Made by a program: the position numbers and the translations under genes. The notes under the pieces were generated by a model that made no database searches, was not told the DNA's origin, and saw nothing but the letters and a program-made list of their open reading frames with translations. Shown in pieces: positions 1 to 6,608 of a DNA stretch of 45,243 nucleotides (its first letter is position 1; each line of letters opens with the position of its first letter). The stretch comes from an uncultured bacterium. Lineage in GTDB: Bacteria; JAAXHH01. Where the stretch lies: assembly GCA_913051705.1 (NCBI GenBank), contig CAJXCW010000009.1:1-45243 (forward strand), read 5' to 3'.

Positions 1-11
1 TCGTTTGACGT

Positions 12-1145
12 TTGAGCGTGAGCCGCCACCGACAAAGCGTTTACATTGAGGGGAGACGTATCCGCAAACGTGTTGGCACAAATAAAAAACGGGCAATGGA
101 AATTGAAAGAGAATTGAAAAAGAAGATTAATCGGGGAGAATACCGCACGGTATCCGTCCAGATCACCTTATCTTCCCTATCGGCTGAATATCTGGTCTAT
201 TCACAAGCTAATAAATCATTGAAATCGTACCAGAGAGATAAAGGAATATTAGAGAAATACCTGATCCCCGAGTTCGGCAGGAAGAAGCTCACCAAAATAA
301 AAGTACTACAGGTGGATCGGTATCGAGCGACCAGACTCAGCTCTGCAAACCCAGCCACCGTAAACAAAGAGGTTAACTGCTTGAAGGCTATGCTCAATAA
401 GGCTGTTGAATGGGGTTATATCCCTGGCAACCCGTTGAGCGGGTTCAAACAACTTAAAGTGCATCCGGGTAGGGTCAGATACCTGGAACCGGATGAATTA
501 AATCAACTGCTGGATGCCTGCAAAGACCGTACGGATCTATGGAAAGTGGTCCAGATTGCTCTTCATACCGGGATGCGTCGCGGTGAAATCCTATCGCTTG
601 ATTGGAATCTCATAGACCTCAAACGCCGATTAATTGTTCTGGAGATCACCAAGAACAACGAACGGCGTGCTGTGCCCATCAATGACACCTTATATGAGAT
701 CCTATGTGACCATAGAAACGAAGTGAAGAAAGGGAAACTGTTCCCTGATCTCAATGGCAATATGGTGTCGATGGCATTCCGTAGAGCATGCAAGAAGGCA
801 GGGATCGAAGACTTCCGTTTTCATGACCTGCGTCATACCTTTGCTTCTCATCTCTCGATGTCAGGTTCCAACCAGCGTACGGTCCAGCAACTCCTCGGTC
901 ATAAAGATGCTCGTATGACCGTCAGATATTCGCACCTGTCCGAGACGCATCTGCATCATGCTGTCGAGATCCTCGATAAGGTGTATAATACGATAGAAGA
1001 TGAGGAACCTTCAGGCAAAGTTCAGGAAAAATGTGGACATAAAATGGACACCAATACCGTTCAAGTCCAAAATAAAAAAGGGATTACATCTCTGCAATCC
1101 CTTGTACTCCAATTAGTTGTGAAACATGACCCCAACGGGATTTGA
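12..1145 (+). CDS. Tyrosine recombinase/integrase at the edge of an integrated element
   Basis: Site-specific recombinase of the phage-integrase family, expected to cut and join DNA at the neighbouring tRNA. An N-terminal SAM-like core-binding domain (about 45-140) precedes the catalytic domain (about 155-325). The catalytic set is visible: R189 in TGMRRGE, H271 and R274 in HDLRH, H297 in LLGH, and nucleophile Y306 in RYSHL. An in-frame TGA at 6-8 means translation must start at TTG 12 or GTG 18, so the usual first 10-15 residues look short and the 5' end may be damaged. The last codons (HDPNGI plus stop) are supplied by the 3' end of the opposite-strand tRNA-Glu gene, as expected for an element integrated into a tRNA 3' end. 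The rest of the element would lie left of the window. The family is certain; whether it is active is not known. Confidence 0.88.
   Translation: MSVSRHRQSVYIEGRRIRKRVGTNKKRAMEIERELKKKINRGEYRTVSVQITLSSLSAEYLVYSQANKSLKSYQRDKGILEKYLIPEFGRKKLTKIKVLQVDRYRATRLSSANPATVNKEVNCLKAMLNKAVEWGYIPGNPLSGFKQLKVHPGRVRYLEPDELNQLLDACKDRTDLWKVVQIALHTGMRRGEILSLDWNLIDLKRRLIVLEITKNNERRAVPINDTLYEILCDHRNEVKKGKLFPDLNGNMVSMAFRRACKKAGIEDFRFHDLRHTFASHLSMSGSNQRTVQQLLGHKDARMTVRYSHLSETHLHHAVEILDKVYNTIEDEEPSGKVQEKCGHKMDTNTVQVQNKKGITSLQSLVLQLVVKHDPNGI
1072..1103 (-). terminator. Rho-independent terminator of tRNA-Glu, inside the integrase gene
   Basis: A perfect 8-bp stem (AAGGGATT at 1078-1085 with AATCCCTT at 1096-1103, 10-nt loop) is followed on the minus strand by a T-rich tract (complement of AATAAAAAA). 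It lies 24 nt past the 3' end of tRNA-Glu. The same bases encode integrase residues near its C terminus, so one stretch has two roles. The plus strand has no T-run, so it should act only on minus-strand transcripts. Confidence 0.7.
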
Positions 1146-1201
1146 ACCCGTGTTGCCGCCGTGAAAGGGCGGTGTCCTTGGCCAGGCTAGACGATAGGGT
1201 C
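1127..1201 (-). tRNA. tRNA-Glu (UUC)
   Basis: A full cloverleaf can be drawn on the minus strand. The 7-bp acceptor pairs GACCCTA (from 1201) with TGGGGTC (ending at 1128). The anticodon stem is CCGCC/GGCGG with loop CTTTCAC, giving anticodon UUC. The T-arm contains GGTTCAAATCC. The discriminator base at 1127 is A. CCA is not encoded. The 3' end overlaps the last codons of the convergent integrase and is the probable attachment site. Confidence 0.93.
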
Positions 1202-1235
1202 GGGCTGTCTCTGACTGTTTTTCAACAGACGGTAT

Positions 1236-1264
1236 AGAATACAGGATTGGACGTGGAAAAGCAA
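1236..1264 (-). promoter_or_regulatory. Sigma-70-type promoter for tRNA-Glu
   Basis: On the minus strand, TTGCTT (complement of 1259-1264), a 17-nt spacer and TATTCT (complement of 1236-1241) lie about 35 nt upstream of the mature tRNA 5' end at 1201. Spacing and position suit a stable-RNA promoter. The match is by eye only. Confidence 0.5.
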
Positions 1265-1296
1265 GCGTTTTTTAGCAAGATGCCTACCGGCCAATT

Positions 1297-1344
1297 TGGT
1301 GATTTAGTGATGGCCTCCGGACACAGGCCATCACTAAATCACCA
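1297..1344. repeat. Perfect 20-bp hairpin, GGTGATT word family
   Basis: Arms 1297-1316 and 1325-1344 are exact reverse complements around an 8-nt loop. The outer part carries GGTGATT/AATCACC, the unit seen in tandem at 10291-10354 and 36785-36854. It begins 7 nt past the stop codon of the oxidoreductase on the minus strand. It has no T-run, so it is not a classical terminator. Confidence 0.85.
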
Positions 1345-1351
1345 TTTACCC

Positions 1352-2320
1352 TCACTCATACCCAATCTCTTTCCACACCTTACGAGCATAGGCGACGCTT
1401 TCCGGGCTCGGTTCGGGTGTACCGAGAATGCTCGGTGGCGGCTGGCCGGGACCGGTGTGATCGGGCCAGGGGGACCAGTGGTCGTCTTCATACGGTTTGC
1501 GGGCGACTTCATCGCTGAAGTCGGGCACTTCGAAGGGGCGACCGTCTTCGAGGGCGCTCTTCCAGGCCAGGATGCCGACCGATGACATGGCGACACCACG
1601 GTAGACATCCAGAAAAGGGGGCGTGCCCGAGCGAACGGCGTTGGCGAAGTGAAAATTCGTCCAGAAATCCCCACCGCCGTGGCCGGCCTGCCGGGCCATG
1701 TCGCCGTGTTCGGGCCAATCGGGTGTGTAGACGCGTTCAGCCTCTTCGTCCGGTTTCCTGTCCCATTCCTCGTGCCATACCCGCACCTGCCCCGGCCCGA
1801 AGTACCCGCCGCCTCGGGTGATCTCCATGGCGCCTCTTGTCCCATGTACCCGATACCAGTTACTGTGGCCGGGAAGGGTCAGGCCAAAGAGGCGGAAGAC
1901 GGCGCCGTTATCCATGCGGCACAGGATCACCGAACCAGGATCGGCTATACGGACGGTCTTCTTGTCCACATCGCGGTTGACGATCGACAGCCCATTGACT
2001 TTGACCGGTCTGGTTCCTGTGATATAGACCAGCGGCGCGAGCGCATGGGTGCAGTAATACGTCGAGGGAATCCATGCCCGCCAGTGGTTCAGCCCCGGTG
2101 AGATACGCAGGACGTCTTCCAGATCCATCGGGTGGTTGTACTCCCCTTCCGCATAGGTGACCTCCCCGATCTCCCCAGTGCGGTACAGCCGCTGCATCTC
2201 CTGGCTGAAGGCGGTGTATGGATAGTTTTCCGCCAGCATATAGATGCGGCCTGTTTCCTCGACTGCCCGGCACAGGGCCACGCCTTCGGCCAGGGTGGTG
2301 TTGGACGCGGTCTCGCTCAC
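1352..2320 (-). CDS. Gfo/Idh/MocA oxidoreductase, C-terminal part (frameshifted)
   Basis: This is the C-terminal three quarters of a Gfo/Idh/MocA NAD(P)-dependent sugar or cyclitol oxidoreductase. It reads on from the N-terminal fragment at 2317-2586 after a one-base shift: the first piece ends GKHV and this one begins with SETAS, which lines up with the family's GKHVxxEK region. The usual Lys of the EKP motif is Thr here. The alpha/beta substrate domain continues through HWRAWIPSTYYCTH and FWTNFHFANAV to a normal-looking C terminus. Joined, the two pieces give about 410 residues, typical for the family. Substrate cannot be assigned. GTG at 2320 could in theory act as a coupled start, but a protein without its Rossmann fold would be inactive. 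Confidence 0.8.
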   Translation of the reverse strand: MSETASNTTLAEGVALCRAVEETGRIYMLAENYPYTAFSQEMQRLYRTGEIGEVTYAEGEYNHPMDLEDVLRISPGLNHWRAWIPSTYYCTHALAPLVYITGTRPVKVNGLSIVNRDVDKKTVRIADPGSVILCRMDNGAVFRLFGLTLPGHSNWYRVHGTRGAMEITRGGGYFGPGQVRVWHEEWDRKPDEEAERVYTPDWPEHGDMARQAGHGGGDFWTNFHFANAVRSGTPPFLDVYRGVAMSSVGILAWKSALEDGRPFEVPDFSDEVARKPYEDDHWSPWPDHTGPGQPPPSILGTPEPSPESVAYARKVWKEIGYE

Positions 2321-2586
2321 ACATGCTTGCCCGCCTCGAGCGCCTTAACGGCAAACGGCGCATGCTCATGGAAATAATTGGCCAGGATGACCGCATCCAT
2401 ATCGTGTTCGAGAAACGACTCGTAATCGGTGTAGGCGGCCACATGGTGTTGGCCGGCCAGGTCGTGAAGACGCTCTTCCCAGATATCGCACAGCGCCACG
2501 AGCTTCATCCCGGCCGCCTCGGTGGCGCCCTCCACAAAACTCTGACCGCGGCCCACGCCGACGACGCGGATGAGATCTTTTGTCAT
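2317..2586 (-). CDS. Gfo/Idh/MocA oxidoreductase, N-terminal Rossmann part (frameshifted)
   Basis: 89 residues holding the NAD(P)-binding Rossmann half of the oxidoreductase continued at 1352-2320. The dinucleotide loop reads VVGVGRGQSF near residues 8-17, followed by the beta2 strand LVALCDIW and the family element ANYFHEHAPFAVKALEAGKH. A TGA then stops the frame exactly where the family reads on into its SE/EK motif. A single-base deletion at about 2317-2323, a sequencing error or a -1 slip would explain it. The start is supported by GAGGA eight bases upstream. It is either a recent pseudogene or an assembly error. Confidence 0.8.
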   Translation of the reverse strand: MTKDLIRVVGVGRGQSFVEGATEAAGMKLVALCDIWEERLHDLAGQHHVAAYTDYESFLEHDMDAVILANYFHEHAPFAVKALEAGKHV

Positions 2587-2606
2587 GGTTTGTCCTCGTG
2601 AAGAAC

Positions 2607-2646
2607 AATTATGAAGGATGAATTATGAATGATGAATTATAAATTG
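2607..2646. repeat. Tandem word repeat, AATTATGAATGATG family
   Basis: Three successive 12-14 nt units beginning AATTAT (at 2607, 2621 and 2635) fill the space between the creatininase stop (minus strand) and the oxidoreductase ribosome-binding site. The same words recur at 3533-3702 and 37830-37918. Confidence 0.75.
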
Positions 2647-3519
2647 TTAACCCCGTGATTGCAATCCCCAGGGCATCGGCATATCGGGCGTACGAACATG
2701 GTGGTCCACCCGCGAACTCTTAGGGCGGCCATGGAAGAAGAGGACCAGGCGGCCGAACTGTTTGACGGCCTCTTCGAATGCTTCCTGCCCTTTCTCCGCG
2801 GTAGCGAGCTCGGATTCGCCGCACACGCCGCTCTGCGTGTAGGTGCTGGTCCAGGTGGTGATGGGCGCGATACCGGCAGCAAACAGGTCTACCCAGTTGA
2901 ATTCACTTTCAAAGTTGTGCGAAGCAATTTCGCTTTTGTTCAGGTCCCGGCGAACATGGTCACCATCGAGATAGAGATACATAGCCGTTTCAAGTTCACC
3001 GGCATGGGCACAACCACCCGGCGTCTTGCTCTCCCGCCAGCGGGGAAGGAACGTCTTGTCCACGGTGAGCAGCATCCACCAGGGCAGAGCTATGCATTCC
3101 GCGGTGGTCTCCAGATTGGTGCGGCGGGCGACCAGATCCAGATTGGGCATATTCGAACCGTGGCCGTTCAACAGAATGATTTTTTTAAATCCGTGATACG
3201 CCAGGGATCTCGTGATATCGAGTACATGCTGAATAAAATGGTCGAAGTCGATATTGATGGTGCCGGGAAAATCCATGACATGGGCGGTGTACCCGTAGGA
3301 CACCGTCGGTAAAACCAGCATTTTATCGGGCATCGTTCGTCCCACCGACCGGGGGATCTTCGTCGGGGCAAGCACATCCATATCAAGCGGGAGGTGATGC
3401 CCATGCTGTTCAATCGCCCCGACCGGAACGACACAGATCTGTTCCTGTTCTACGGCCTCGTTGATCTCAGGCCAGGTCAGCTTTTCATACCGGTATTCCG
3501 TTTTGGCGATGCAGTGCAT
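2647..3519 (-). CDS. Creatininase family amidohydrolase
   Basis: Metal-dependent amidohydrolase of the creatininase/MftE/FAPy-deformylase fold, likely cytosolic. Diagnostic motifs are all present: VGAIEQHGHHLPL with E37, H39 and D48 as expected metal ligands, the glycine-rich NGHGSN at 118-123, and HAGELET at 172-178. At 290 residues it is slightly longer than creatininase itself (about 260). The reading NGHG rather than the creatininase NGHYE makes true creatinine hydrolysis unlikely, and the family also acts on cyclic amides and peptides. The start has a GGAG site at proper distance. Neighbours (Gfo/Idh/MocA, PhyH) point to catabolism of small amides or modified sugars, but that is inference. 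Confidence 0.88.
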   Translation of the reverse strand: MHCIAKTEYRYEKLTWPEINEAVEQEQICVVPVGAIEQHGHHLPLDMDVLAPTKIPRSVGRTMPDKMLVLPTVSYGYTAHVMDFPGTINIDFDHFIQHVLDITRSLAYHGFKKIILLNGHGSNMPNLDLVARRTNLETTAECIALPWWMLLTVDKTFLPRWRESKTPGGCAHAGELETAMYLYLDGDHVRRDLNKSEIASHNFESEFNWVDLFAAGIAPITTWTSTYTQSGVCGESELATAEKGQEAFEEAVKQFGRLVLFFHGRPKSSRVDHHVRTPDMPMPWGLQSRG

Positions 3520-3532
3520 AGAGACTCCTTTA

Positions 3533-3702
3533 TTTATGATTTTTTGAATTGTAAGTTTTGAATTATGGTAAAAACCTTATAACTTTCAATCAGTTACAAA
3601 TAACAGTATATGATCTATATGGTTTATTACAGGCTATTGGTATAGCGGGGTGGAAGCTATACGGTTTTCAATCATAATTCAAAAATCATAAGTCAAAATT
3701 TG
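3533..3702. repeat. Inverted pair of ATGATTTTTGAATTATG words
   Basis: The gap between PhyH and creatininase is framed by a left block (3533-3568) and a right block (3669-3702) that are imperfect reverse complements, built from ATGATTTTTTGAATT-type words. About 100 AT-rich bases lie between. The words match those at 37830-37918. Confidence 0.6.
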
Positions 3703-3704
3703 GT

Positions 3705-4577
3705 TTACGCTCCCACGGGCATATCAAGCGTTCTACAACGGGCCTTCCAGTCTTCCCAGCCGTCGCTGCCGGATAAGAGGGGCTTCAGGTGATCCGGGAG
3801 GCGCTCCAGGAAGGCCGGACTGGGTTGATAGCCGTTCCATGCCTGGAACATGGTAGGCGCGTACGCGCCAATGATGATGGTCCGCTCCTGATCGGTACAG
3901 ATCTGTCCTGTCGCATGGATCAACGATTCTGCGAACAGCAACGTGGATCCTGCGGGCGCCACGACCTGATGGATGAGTGAACGGTCTTCGTAGGCAGCCG
4001 CGATCATGGGCGCTTCGGGCAACTGCATTTTATGGCTGCCCGCAATGACCACCGTACCGCCATCGTCCGGACCCAGCTCAGTCAGATTGGTCAGCGTTTT
4101 GACGAAATGACAGTGGAACAGACCGTTTTCCTCATACGTCCCGAATTCTGATCTGGTTCCCCTGTGAAAGCCGTATCGGGGGTTATCTTCGACCGGCTTA
4201 TCCGGATTTCGAGCGTTGATGATTGCTTCAGCCTCGGTGAGTCGTGTGGCGCCGCCCACCACCTCATCCACCATACCCACCAGCCGCGGATGCGCATAAT
4301 AATCGAGAAAAGCCGGCATCGATTCAATGATATGGCCGAACCCATATATAAAAGGCTCATCCGGGTCCATAAACGCGCCTCGAACCGGCTTTAGGGCCGG
4401 GTCACCTGTGGCCAGCAGATCCTCTTTAAGGGCATGAAGCGCGTCATATAACGTCCGTGTTTCATCTGCAGTCAGCGTGTTTTCGATGACGACATATCCG
4501 TTGACATCAAAATGGTACCGCTGCGCAGGGGTCAGGGCAGGAAAAGGACGAGGGAAGGGAAGGGGGGAATCTGTCAT
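3705..4577 (-). CDS. Phytanoyl-CoA dioxygenase (PhyH) family protein
   Basis: 290-residue cupin-fold protein of the PhyH family (Fe(II)/2-oxoglutarate oxygenases that hydroxylate small molecules). Visible landmarks are the N-terminal FDVNGYVVIENTLT strand-helix, DDGGTVVIAGSHK at 171-183, and the distal H221 (SLIHATGQ) and R232 (ERTIII), which in active members bind iron and 2-oxoglutarate. The proximal HxD iron motif is not obvious: the expected strand reads FHCHFVK (H155, H157) with no Asp two residues after a His. It may therefore be a divergent branch or not a standard oxygenase. Substrate unknown. It lies between two repeat-filled gaps and is probably a single transcription unit. Confidence 0.82.
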   Translation of the reverse strand: MTDSPLPFPRPFPALTPAQRYHFDVNGYVVIENTLTADETRTLYDALHALKEDLLATGDPALKPVRGAFMDPDEPFIYGFGHIIESMPAFLDYYAHPRLVGMVDEVVGGATRLTEAEAIINARNPDKPVEDNPRYGFHRGTRSEFGTYEENGLFHCHFVKTLTNLTELGPDDGGTVVIAGSHKMQLPEAPMIAAAYEDRSLIHQVVAPAGSTLLFAESLIHATGQICTDQERTIIIGAYAPTMFQAWNGYQPSPAFLERLPDHLKPLLSGSDGWEDWKARCRTLDMPVGA

Positions 4578-4621
4578 GGTCTGGGTCCTGTTAAGAGAGT
4601 GGATTTCGGATTGAAAAGTTA

Positions 4622-4698
4622 TTTTGTTTCAACAAACCCTGTTCCAACAAATTATGTTTTAACAAGTTTATTATGCCACCCGCCACAAGCTACCCGCC
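4622..4698. repeat. Word repeats upstream of PhyH (TGTTnnAACAA and CCACCCGCC)
   Basis: Three near-copies of a TGTTTCAACAAA-like word lie at 4624-4667, followed by CCACCCGCCACAAGCTACCCGCC-type words to 4698. The second set contributes the final codons and stop of the HAD gene on the minus strand. No Shine-Dalgarno role is seen. Confidence 0.55.
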
Positions 4699-5403
4699 GT
4701 TCTCAATCCCCACATACCGGGGGATGTCAGTTAACTGCCGAATAGAAGGGAGCCGGTACCTCGTGTGTTTGTCGTAACGGTCGATAAGAAGCGCGTCAAC
4801 ACCTATCTGCTGTGCGGGATGGATGTCCTCTTCCGGATGGTCGCCGATATACAGAATACGGTCGTAGGGCGTGTCGGCACGCGACATGGTGATATCGAAA
4901 ATACGCCCGTCCGGTTTTTCGCAACCAACTTCGGCGGAAATGACCGTGAAGGCGAAATAGTTGCTGAGATCGAACCGATCCAGAATATCAGTCAGATGTT
5001 CCGACCAGTTGGAGAGTAGGCCCAGGCGAATTCCATGGGCGGAAAGCGTATCCAGCGTAGGCCGGACATCGCTGTAGACTTCCAGGAAACGGCCTTCCTG
5101 AAACCGGTCGTAGAACTGCTCCAACCCCCTCTTCAAATCCCCATTGACCCCGGCTTCGTTCAACACGCTGCCGTACAGTTTTACCCAGAACCGGCGTGCC
5201 TGATCGGGCGTACTCATACGGTCTTTTTGGCGTCTTCTGTCAGGATGATCTAAATGCCGCCCCATGGCCGCCTTGACCTGCTCAAGCGTGATCGTATGCC
5301 CGACCTCCCGCGCCGCAATGACAAAAAACTCCTCGAAGTAATCTGGCGTCTCCCGGCCCAGCAGCGTTCCGGCCGCATCGAATATGACGGTGTCGTAGAA
5401 CAT
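4690..5403 (-). CDS. HAD superfamily hydrolase (haloacid dehalogenase/REG-2-like)
   Basis: 237-residue HAD hydrolase. Motif I reads FDAAGTLL with nucleophile D9; the second motif I acid common in phosphatases is Ala, as in haloacid-dehalogenase-like and REG-2/HDHD3-like branches. Motif II is LLSNWSEH, motif III CEKPDGRIF and motif IV YIGDHPEEDI. A helical cap lies between motifs I and II. I place the start at 5403 (MFYDTVIF). A longer frame to 5436 exists, but its extra residues are encoded by the intergenic repeat at 5409-5518. No Shine-Dalgarno is seen because the repeat abuts the ATG. The physiological substrate cannot be read from sequence. Confidence 0.86.
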   Translation of the reverse strand: MFYDTVIFDAAGTLLGRETPDYFEEFFVIAAREVGHTITLEQVKAAMGRHLDHPDRRRQKDRMSTPDQARRFWVKLYGSVLNEAGVNGDLKRGLEQFYDRFQEGRFLEVYSDVRPTLDTLSAHGIRLGLLSNWSEHLTDILDRFDLSNYFAFTVISAEVGCEKPDGRIFDITMSRADTPYDRILYIGDHPEEDIHPAQQIGVDALLIDRYDKHTRYRLPSIRQLTDIPRYVGIENGG

Positions 5404-5408
5404 GGGAA

Positions 5409-5518
5409 GGGAAGATACGAAACGACGAAACAACAAAGCTACGAATCAAATTCTACGGATCTTTTGTCTCGTCTTCTCACGATTCGTAGTTTCGCGATTA
5501 GTCGTTTCGTAACTTCCC
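5409..5518. repeat. Large imperfect hairpin, TACGAAACGACGAAAC family
   Basis: The left arm 5409-5447 (starting GGGAAGATACGAAACGACG) and right arm 5481-5518 (ending CGTTTCGTAACTTCCC) are imperfect reverse complements over about 38 bp with a 33-nt loop. The same words in the same arrangement recur 34 kb away at 39630-39718, and in part at 6584-6606. The element starts 5 nt before the HAD start codon. Confidence 0.85.
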
Positions 5519-6055
5519 TCATCCTCCCCCCCGCTGACGCTGCTGTCGTAAGCGGCGTCTCCGGTAAGATGATGGAAGTCGGGTAGATGGGTAATTTCAG
5601 GATAAACGTGGTGCCCTGACCGACCGTGCTGGTGACCTCTATATCTCCCGAGTGTTTTTGTACGATGGCATAGCTGGTATACAGGCCGCTGCGCACACGA
5701 ACCCGTGTTCCGGTGGTCACAAATCCGGGCTCGAAAAGGTGCTCCAGGAGATCAGGGGGAATCCCTGAACCGGTAGAGGCTACCGTCAGGGAGAGCCATT
5801 GATCATCCGCCTCGGTCCTGATGGTGATCTCACCTGTATCCGGCTATACTGTATGACATTTGTCAACAGATTCATGAAAACCTGATTCAGCCGGGCGGGA
5901 TAGCCGTAGATATCAGGTATGTCGCCATAATGCTTATGGACGGTGATCCGATCCCGCAGTTCGTGATCGAGAAGGATAATCGTGCTTTCCAATCCTTCAT
6001 GGACATCGAACTGCTGGTAATCTGATTCATCCAGACGTATAAAATTGGTAAGACT
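5439..6055 (-). pseudogene. Decayed histidine kinase (ATPase domain remnant)
   Basis: Remains of a two-component sensor kinase. From 6055 the minus strand reads SLTNFIRLDESDY, then a DVHEGLESTIILLDHEL segment and the N-box LNQVFMNLLTNVIQYS. After a frameshift near 5840 the ATPase domain continues as EITIRTEADDQWLSL, with a degenerate G1 box (ASTGSGIPPD, Asp lost), FEPGFVTTGT, a degraded G2 box, and the terminal strand VGQGTTFILKLP ending about 5580. The sensor, HAMP and phospho-acceptor His regions are missing. The front end is fused onto the 3' end of the DinB gene, so a deletion probably joined them. Loss of frame, of catalytic residues and of the 5' half together indicate a pseudogene. Confidence 0.8.
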
Positions 6056-6566
6056 CCTGATACCGTTCCTTGACAACCTGTATATGATGGATGATATGGC
6101 CAACCTGGATATAGAGAATGCTCTGTACGGTGATGTCTTTCCCGTCGGCCATACCGGAACGAGCCAGCGTGTCCTCATCCATGCTGCTGAACAAAATGAT
6201 ATTGGCCTGTCTTTGCAGGATAAACTCATCTAACAAGCTGTCCACTGAGCGGTTCTGGAACTCGCCGGAGGTGACGTAGGTGTCCTGATCAAAACCGGGC
6301 AGATTCGTTCTGTCGCTCCGGGCAAAACGAAGGGCGCGGTATGCGAAAATGCGTTCGCCGTCGGCCAGATGCCCCAGGATATCTTTAAGACTCCATTTAT
6401 CAGGGGCATAACGATACTCGGCCTGTTCCGGTGTCAATGCACCGAAACAGTGACGCATGTCCTCTATCTGATTCGATAATTGCTGAAGAATATCCCCTTC
6501 CGGCACCTTGTCGACGTAGGTGGCAAAGAAAGGCGGATATTCGGATGCAGCCGGTCGGGGTATCAT
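6027..6566 (-). CDS. DinB family protein (putative metal-dependent thiol transferase fold)
   Basis: 179-residue DinB/YfiT-type four-helix bundle. The His triad that binds metal in this family is visible: H in DILGHLADGE, and two His in YIQVGHIIHHIQVV near the C terminus. The DKWSLKDILGHLADGE segment is typical of the family. The last dozen residues (ESYQFYTSG) are encoded by sequence shared with the histidine-kinase remnant, so the natural C terminus was probably replaced when the two were joined. The start is supported by AGGAGT a few bases upstream. Family members act as bacillithiol or mycothiol transferases or have no known role; nothing here narrows it. Confidence 0.85.
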   Translation of the reverse strand: MIPRPAASEYPPFFATYVDKVPEGDILQQLSNQIEDMRHCFGALTPEQAEYRYAPDKWSLKDILGHLADGERIFAYRALRFARSDRTNLPGFDQDTYVTSGEFQNRSVDSLLDEFILQRQANIILFSSMDEDTLARSGMADGKDITVQSILYIQVGHIIHHIQVVKERYQESYQFYTSG

Positions 6567-6583
6567 GGGGACTCCTTGAGGAA

Positions 6584-6606
6584 AGCTACGAAAGGACGAA
6601 AGGACG
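6584..6606. repeat. Short copy of the CTACGAAAGGACGAAAGGACG words
   Basis: Two and a half ACGAAAGG words between the enolase-superfamily stop (minus) and the DinB ribosome-binding site, related to the family at 5409-5518 and 39630-39718. Confidence 0.5.
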
Positions 6607-6608
6607 TC

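Noticed and set aside
1649-2101. Plus-strand open frame of 150 codons
   Set aside because: Lies antisense to the Gfo/Idh/MocA gene, without family resemblance or ribosome-binding site.
2659-3312. Plus-strand open frame of 217 codons
   Set aside because: Antisense shadow of the creatininase gene, whose motifs are unmistakable.
5403-5436. Longer N terminus of the HAD protein
   Set aside because: The extra 11 residues are translated repeat sequence; the family begins at the residue after.
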